Source: Acidimicrobiaceae bacterium (GTDB taxonomy: Bacteria > Actinomycetota > Acidimicrobiia > Acidimicrobiales > Ilumatobacteraceae). Taken from it: DNA of 64,000 bases. Numbering within the stretch: position 1 is the stretch's first letter; each line of letters opens with the position of its first letter. Both the position numbers and the translations under genes were made by a program. This document shows positions 60,094 through 64,000 of this stretch, piece by piece. The stretch covers positions 1-64,000 of the forward strand of contig JACJWF010000010.1 in assembly GCA_020637295.1 (NCBI GenBank), read 5' to 3'. The notes beneath the pieces were generated by a model. That model was given only the letters and a program-made list of their open reading frames with translations. It was not told the DNA's origin and did no database searches.

Positions 60094-61317
60094 ATGCGAC
60101 TGATCATCAACCATGCCAACTGCTTCGACACGGATGCACTGACGTTCACCGGAGAGACCACCCTGGTCGCCGAGGACGGGGTGATCGTGTCGGTGGGGGA
60201 GGGTGCCGCGGCCGGCGACGGCGACGTCGTGGTGGACGCCGGCGGTGCGTTCATGCTGCCGGGCTTCATCGACGCCCACGTCCACCACCGGCTGACCACG
60301 CTGGACTTCCGCCGCCTGGCCGGATGGTCCGAGGTGGAGTTCGGCCTGGCGATGGGGAAGATCGCCGCTGCCAACCTGCATCGCGGCTTCACCACCGTGC
60401 GCGACCTGGGCGGCGACGTGGAGGGCCTGATCCGGGCCATCCGCACCGGCATGACCGAGGGGCCGCGCATCGTACGCGCCGGCCGGATGCTCACCCAGAC
60501 CGGCGGGCACGGCGACGCCGAGGGTGGCGAGCGCCCGGTGCCCACGTGCGCGTGCGAGATGCGCCACACCGCCTTCGGCATCGTGGCCGACGGGCCCGAC
60601 GCCGTGCGCAAAGCGGCCCGCCACAACCTGCGCGACGGGTCGGACTTCCTCAAGATCCACGTGTCCGGTGGGGTCGCCACGCCGAGCGACCCGCTGGACT
60701 CGGTGCAGTACACGCCGGCGGAGATCGCTGCCGCGGTGGACGAAGCCCGCCACCGCCGCACCTATGTCGCGGCGCACGCCTACCTGCCGGAGTCGATCAC
60801 CATGGCGGTGGAGAACGGTGTGTACTCCGTGGAGCACGGCAACCTGATGGACGCTGCGGCGGCCGCGGCGATCGCCGCGCACGGCGCGGTCCTCGTGCCG
60901 ACCCTGGCGGCCTACGACGGGATGCGCGAGATGGGCGCCGCGCTGGGCTTTCCGAAGTCCAACCAGGAGAAGAACCGGCTGGTGCTGGACGCCGGCCTGC
61001 GCTCGCTGGAGCTGGCCCGGGCCGCGGGCGTGACGATGGGCTGGGGCACGGACCTGGTGGGCGAGTCGCAGGTGATGCAGCGGCGGGAGTTCGCCATCCG
61101 TGGCCAGGTGGAGACCGCCCAGCAGATCCTCGCCTCGATGTACCAGGTGAACCCCGGCCTGTGTCACCTGGAGGGCACGATCGGCCGCCTCACCCCGGGC
61201 GCCCACGCGGACATCGTGCTGGTCAACGTGGATCCGCTGGCGGACATCGCCGCCCTCGCCGGTGACGATGCCGTCACCCACGTCATCCAGGCCGGCCGGG
61301 TCGTCCGCCGGCCGTGA
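60094..61317 (+). CDS. Zinc-dependent amidohydrolase (imidazolonepropionase/prolidase-like)
   Basis: The 407-residue TIM-barrel metal hydrolase has the first-strand HxH (IDAHVHHRL), the bridging lysine segment FLKIHVSGGV, metal His in YVAAHAYLPES and VEHGNLMD, and the catalytic Asp in WGTDLVGE. Flanking beta-sandwich pieces (LIINHANCFDTD and ADIVLVNVDPL) complete the family layout of the Xaa-Pro dipeptidase/aryldialkylphosphatase-like subgroup. It could hydrolyse an amide or phosphoester; the substrate is unknown. The start ATG is 34 bp after the DAO gene. Confidence 0.85.
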   Translation: MRLIINHANCFDTDALTFTGETTLVAEDGVIVSVGEGAAAGDGDVVVDAGGAFMLPGFIDAHVHHRLTTLDFRRLAGWSEVEFGLAMGKIAAANLHRGFTTVRDLGGDVEGLIRAIRTGMTEGPRIVRAGRMLTQTGGHGDAEGGERPVPTCACEMRHTAFGIVADGPDAVRKAARHNLRDGSDFLKIHVSGGVATPSDPLDSVQYTPAEIAAAVDEARHRRTYVAAHAYLPESITMAVENGVYSVEHGNLMDAAAAAAIAAHGAVLVPTLAAYDGMREMGAALGFPKSNQEKNRLVLDAGLRSLELARAAGVTMGWGTDLVGESQVMQRREFAIRGQVETAQQILASMYQVNPGLCHLEGTIGRLTPGAHADIVLVNVDPLADIAALAGDDAVTHVIQAGRVVRRP

Positions 61318-61631
61318 CCGCCCGCTACCGCAGTCATGTCGAGTTCCGGCCGAAGCCCGGCCGGGAGGCCGAGTTCGTTGCCGCGTTCCACGCCTGCGGG
61401 ATGCTGACCCGGCCGCAGGAGATCCCTGGCTTCGTCGTGGCGCACCTCTACCGGGATGACGCCGCCTACGTGGTGATCGGCGAGTGGGAGACCCGCGAGT
61501 CCTACGCCGCCTGGCGCGCAGTGGCCCAGCGTGGCGCTCCCGCTGACGCGCTGAGGGCCCTCGGTGCGTCGATCGATGCGGTCACACCCGGCCGCCTGCT
61601 GGAGGCGGTGGACCCGCCGGTCAGCGGGTGA
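61314..61631 (+). CDS. Antibiotic biosynthesis monooxygenase (ABM)-domain protein
   Basis: The 105-residue ferredoxin-like barrel has YRSHVEFRPKPGREAEFVAAF, IPGFVVAHLYRDDAAYVVIGEWETRESYAAWR, the typical ABM/YgiN fold elements. Members are cofactor-free monooxygenases, haem-degrading enzymes or stress proteins. GTG start overlaps the amidohydrolase stop (GTGA), so it probably acts in the same pathway. Its 3' end overlaps the convergent flavoenzyme gene by 11 bp. Confidence 0.75.
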   Translation: MTARYRSHVEFRPKPGREAEFVAAFHACGMLTRPQEIPGFVVAHLYRDDAAYVVIGEWETRESYAAWRAVAQRGAPADALRALGASIDAVTPGRLLEAVDPPVSG

Positions 61632-62811
61632 CCACGCGGAAGCGGTCGGCGTCCAGCACTGCGTCGGTCCAGCGACCTTCCCGCAGCAGGGTGGCGGCGA
61701 GGGCCCCGATGGCCAGACCGCTCTTGGCCGCGTAGCCGTTGCCGCCGGCGGCAAGCACCAGGCCGGGCGCGACCTCGGCCACGTACGGGCGGTGGGTGGG
61801 GGTCTCGGTGATCAGGCACGGCCTGGTCTCCCACGCCGTCGCCCGCACGCCGGGCAGCACCGCCTCCACCAACCCTCGCAGGTCGCCCAGTTCGATGGTG
61901 TGCTCCGTGCCGCGCATCCACGCCCGGCGGGCCGCGGCGTCGGGCAACTCCTGGTGCACCCGCCGGGTGGCGCCCAGCTTCACCCGCACGGTGCCGTCCG
62001 GGTAGTCCGTCGGCGGCACCAGGTAGCAGTCCTCGTACACGGGGTGGGCGAGCGCAGCGATCAGCGACGGCAGGCCGTCCAGCCGGTCCTGCTCCTCGTC
62101 GTCCAGCACGCCCATCACGATCGCCTCGGCGCGCACGTCCAGCCACGGGCGCACCGGCAGGCCTTCCAGTTCGTCGGTGTGCGGCCCGGCCGCCACCAGC
62201 AGGCGCTCGGCGGCGACGGTGCCGCCACCGGTGAGCCGCAGGGACCACCCGCCGCCGGAGCCGTCCGCGGACACGGCCACCACCTCGTCGCGGACCACCG
62301 TCGCCCCGGCCCGCTGCGCCGCGGTGAGCAGGGCACGCACCATCCGCCGCGGGTCGATGTGCCCGGCCGGGCGCGCCTCCGCCAGCACCGTGGCACCGTC
62401 CGGAAGGACCACCCGCGGGTCGTCGCACACATCCAACTCGCGCACGCCGCGGCCGGCGTCGCCCAGCCGGGCGAGCACGCCATGGATGGCATCCAGTTCC
62501 CGCGGGTCGGCCACCGCGTAGCGCAGCCCGACGGGGCGGTGGAACAACTCGCCGCCCTCCTCCTCGATCGCTGCGTAGTCGGCGATGGCCCGGCGGGCGA
62601 GCTCCGCCCACTCGAACGAGGCGTCCAGGTGGCGGGTGATCCGGCCGGAGTCGTAGTGGCTGGCGAACACGCCCTCGTGCCCCGCCAGCGCGGCCGGCTC
62701 CGGCGAGCCGACGCCCACGCAGCGCAGGCCGTCCTTCGCCAGCCGCCGCAGGGCACCCGCGCCCATCGGGCCCAGCCCCACGACTGCTGCGTCGTAGCGC
62801 ACATCGCTCAT
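61621..62811 (-). CDS. Sarcosine-oxidase-like FAD-dependent oxidoreductase
   Basis: The 396-residue DAO-family enzyme has AAVVGLGPMGAGALRRLAKDG as FAD-binding dinucleotide fold and the segment RPCLITETPTHRPYV. That segment matches the KCxYTxTPD segment of monomeric sarcosine oxidase, whose Cys carries the covalent FAD. A C-terminal LVLAAGGNGYAAKSGLAIG follows. It probably oxidises an N-methylated amino acid or other secondary amine. ATG overlaps the stop of the RNA methyltransferase gene (ATGA). Confidence 0.85.
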   Translation of the reverse strand: MSDVRYDAAVVGLGPMGAGALRRLAKDGLRCVGVGSPEPAALAGHEGVFASHYDSGRITRHLDASFEWAELARRAIADYAAIEEEGGELFHRPVGLRYAVADPRELDAIHGVLARLGDAGRGVRELDVCDDPRVVLPDGATVLAEARPAGHIDPRRMVRALLTAAQRAGATVVRDEVVAVSADGSGGGWSLRLTGGGTVAAERLLVAAGPHTDELEGLPVRPWLDVRAEAIVMGVLDDEEQDRLDGLPSLIAALAHPVYEDCYLVPPTDYPDGTVRVKLGATRRVHQELPDAAARRAWMRGTEHTIELGDLRGLVEAVLPGVRATAWETRPCLITETPTHRPYVAEVAPGLVLAAGGNGYAAKSGLAIGALAATLLREGRWTDAVLDADRFRVVTR

Positions 62812-63605
62812 CTCGGGTCCTCCTCCACCGGCGGCGCCACCGCCGCCATCGCGATCGCTAGGGCGTGCCCGATGTTCAGCGAGTCCACGCCGTGGTGCAT
62901 CGGGATACGCACGTCGTAGTGCACGTTGGCCAGCGTGGCGGGCGTCAGCCCCGGGCCCTCGGCGCCGGCCACCAGCGCCACCAGCTCGGGCATGCCCATG
63001 TCGTACAGGCTGTTGGCCGAGGCGCGAGGGGTCAGCGCCCACAGTTCGAAGCCGTGGGCGGCCATCGTCGCCAGGGGGTCCGGCCAGGTGCGGGAGCGCA
63101 CCACCGGCAGGTGCAGCAACTCGCCCATGCTCACCCGCACGGCGCGGCGGGCGAACGGGTCGGCGCAGGTGGGATCGAGCACCAGCGCGTCCACGCCCAG
63201 CCCGCGGGCGGAGCGGGCGATGGCCCCGATGTTCTCGTGGTCGTTGGAGCCCTCGAGCACGACGATCCGGCGCGCCGCCGGCAGCAGGTCCTCGAGCGCC
63301 GGTTCCTCCGGCCGCTCGACGGCGGCGAGCGCGCCCCGGTGGATGTCGTAGCCGACGATGGCGGCCATCACGTCCTTGTCGGCCAGGTAGACCGGCACCC
63401 CGGCCCGGTCCACGCTGGCGCGCAGCCGTTCGTAGCGGTGCGGCGTGAGGAGGAAGGAGCGGGGCGCGCACCGCGACCCCTCGATGCGGGCCACGGCGGC
63501 CTCGCTCTCCACGATCACCGGCCCGGTGCGAGTGTCCGCCCGGCCCTTCAAGGCCTGGTAATCCGCCACCCGCTGGTCGTCGGCGGCGGTGATCGTCTCG
63601 GGCAT
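62808..63605 (-). CDS. SpoU/TrmH-family RNA 2'-O-methyltransferase
   Basis: The 265 residues include an N-terminal substrate-binding domain and the SPOUT knot: VLEGSNDHENIGAIARSARGLGVDALVLDP (motif 1 with the conserved Asn/Arg region), LVALVAGAEGPGL (motif 2) and VRIPMHHGVDSLNIGHALAIAM (motif 3). The target (rRNA or tRNA ribose) cannot be told. It is the first gene of a two-gene minus-strand unit with the sarcosine-oxidase-like gene. Confidence 0.9.
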   Translation of the reverse strand: MPETITAADDQRVADYQALKGRADTRTGPVIVESEAAVARIEGSRCAPRSFLLTPHRYERLRASVDRAGVPVYLADKDVMAAIVGYDIHRGALAAVERPEEPALEDLLPAARRIVVLEGSNDHENIGAIARSARGLGVDALVLDPTCADPFARRAVRVSMGELLHLPVVRSRTWPDPLATMAAHGFELWALTPRASANSLYDMGMPELVALVAGAEGPGLTPATLANVHYDVRIPMHHGVDSLNIGHALAIAMAAVAPPVEEDPR

Positions 63606-63686
63606 GCCCCGATGGTACGCGCCCGCGGGAGCGCCACCCCAGGGCGCGGGTTGCGAACAGGTGTTCGCCGCGCCAAGATGACGGCC

Positions 63687-64000
63687 ATGTCCCTGACGTC
63701 ACCCCTCGCATCCGACGCCGAGCTCATCTGGCAGCAGTGCCTCTTCGCCTTCGAGGAGCCGCGCATCGACCCCTCGTTCCACGGCGCCACCCGCACCTGG
63801 CTGGACGACGAGTCCTGGGTGGACCATCTGCCCGGCTGGCTGCACGGGGCGGACCTCGTGTTCGCCGAACTGGTCGCCAAGCTGCCGTGGCGCCAGCGCG
63901 AGGTGGTGATGTACGACCGCCGGCTGCCCGAGCCGCGCCTCACCGCCTGGTGGGGGGAGGGCAGTGCTACGGCGGAGCCCCTGCCCGTGCTGGCCGAGGC
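63687..64000 (+). CDS. AlkB-like 2-oxoglutarate-dependent dioxygenase (3' end outside window)
   Basis: Only the first about 104 residues are present, with no stop before the window ends. They show the AlkB N-terminal features: a strand with FHGATRTWLDDESWV, LVAKLPWRQREVVMYDRRLPEPRLTAWWGEG, where PRLTAWWGE corresponds to the nucleotide-recognition lid (PRx-x-x-x-GD/E). The HxD iron ligands would lie beyond the window. The family repairs alkylated bases by oxidative demethylation. ATG at 63687 or in-frame ATG 63678 are both possible starts. Confidence 0.8.
   Translation, partial: MSLTSPLASDAELIWQQCLFAFEEPRIDPSFHGATRTWLDDESWVDHLPGWLHGADLVFAELVAKLPWRQREVVMYDRRLPEPRLTAWWGEGSATAEPLPVLAE

Noticed and set aside
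1..64000. CRISPR arrays or phage structural genes
   Set aside because: No regularly spaced repeats and no capsid, tail, portal or terminase genes were seen; the only repeat families are the short ones reported.

Overview
High-GC window (about 70% G+C) from an actinobacterium that spans the chromosomal replication origin. The gene order sigM - anti-sigma - trxB - trxA - cwlM-like - (parB parA rsmG jag yidC yidD rnpA rpmH) <> dnaA - dnaN - recF - DUF721 - gyrB - gyrA - DUF3566 - tRNA-Ile is the order known around the Mycobacterium tuberculosis origin. The gene complement (split kinase/sensor, DUF1275, many F420/LLM enzymes) and the absence of mycobacterial hallmarks suggest a deep-branching actinobacterium such as the class Acidimicrobiia. 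That placement is an inference; no rRNA is present to confirm it.

Layout. 1-7963 (+): end of a membrane protein, DegV, an active-looking Ser/Thr kinase translationally coupled to a one-TM protein with a discoidin-like ectodomain, an ECF sigma factor and its anti-sigma factor, a YhhN lysoplasmalogenase-type protein, thioredoxin reductase and thioredoxin, and a CwlM-like pseudo-amidase. 8046-13323 (-): the ribosomal protein L34 / RNase P / membrane insertase / chromosome segregation operon, with two parS sites beside parA. 13324-15271: DnaA-box-containing origin region flanking dnaA. 15272-26003 (+): dnaN, a GNAT gene, recF, DUF721, a hypothetical, gyrB, gyrA, a TadE/G-like protein, DUF3566 and tRNA-Ile.

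26039-46860: ordinary accessory chromosome, with a diguanylate cyclase with intact GGEEF, an alpha/beta hydrolase, DUF1003 and MgtE-N/CBS genes, an AAC(3)-family acetyltransferase, a decayed pair of P-loop ATPase genes (31953-33890), a molybdopterin oxidoreductase, two luciferase-like oxidoreductases, and a five-gene operon for a MacB-type ABC exporter with two peptidoglycan-binding-domain adaptors and a lipoprotein (38551-44407). A hydrolase at 44511-45455 has its catalytic histidine motif out of frame.

46937-50953: a 3.9-kb island inserted at the 3' end of tRNA-Ala(TGC). It is bounded by 57-bp direct repeats and carries an IS630-family element (with TIRs), a GNAT gene and a HEPN/nucleotidyltransferase toxin-antitoxin-like pair preceded by a 12-bp palindrome. 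No integrase is visible.

51033-64000: a hydrolase-cyclase fusion, a degraded MFS gene, DUF1275, a membrane protein with degenerate GGDEF and EAL domains, a GST-like protein, and a cluster resembling quaternary-amine phosphonate catabolism. That cluster has TmpB-like HD oxygenase and TmpA-like dioxygenase genes followed by two DAO-family flavoenzymes, an amidohydrolase and an ABM-domain protein. The window ends with a SpoU RNA methyltransferase and the start of an AlkB-like gene. The most interesting points are the tRNA-Ala island with its HEPN/MNT pair, the TmpAB-DAO-amidohydrolase cluster, the kinase/ectodomain pair beside sigM, and the double exporter-adaptor operon.
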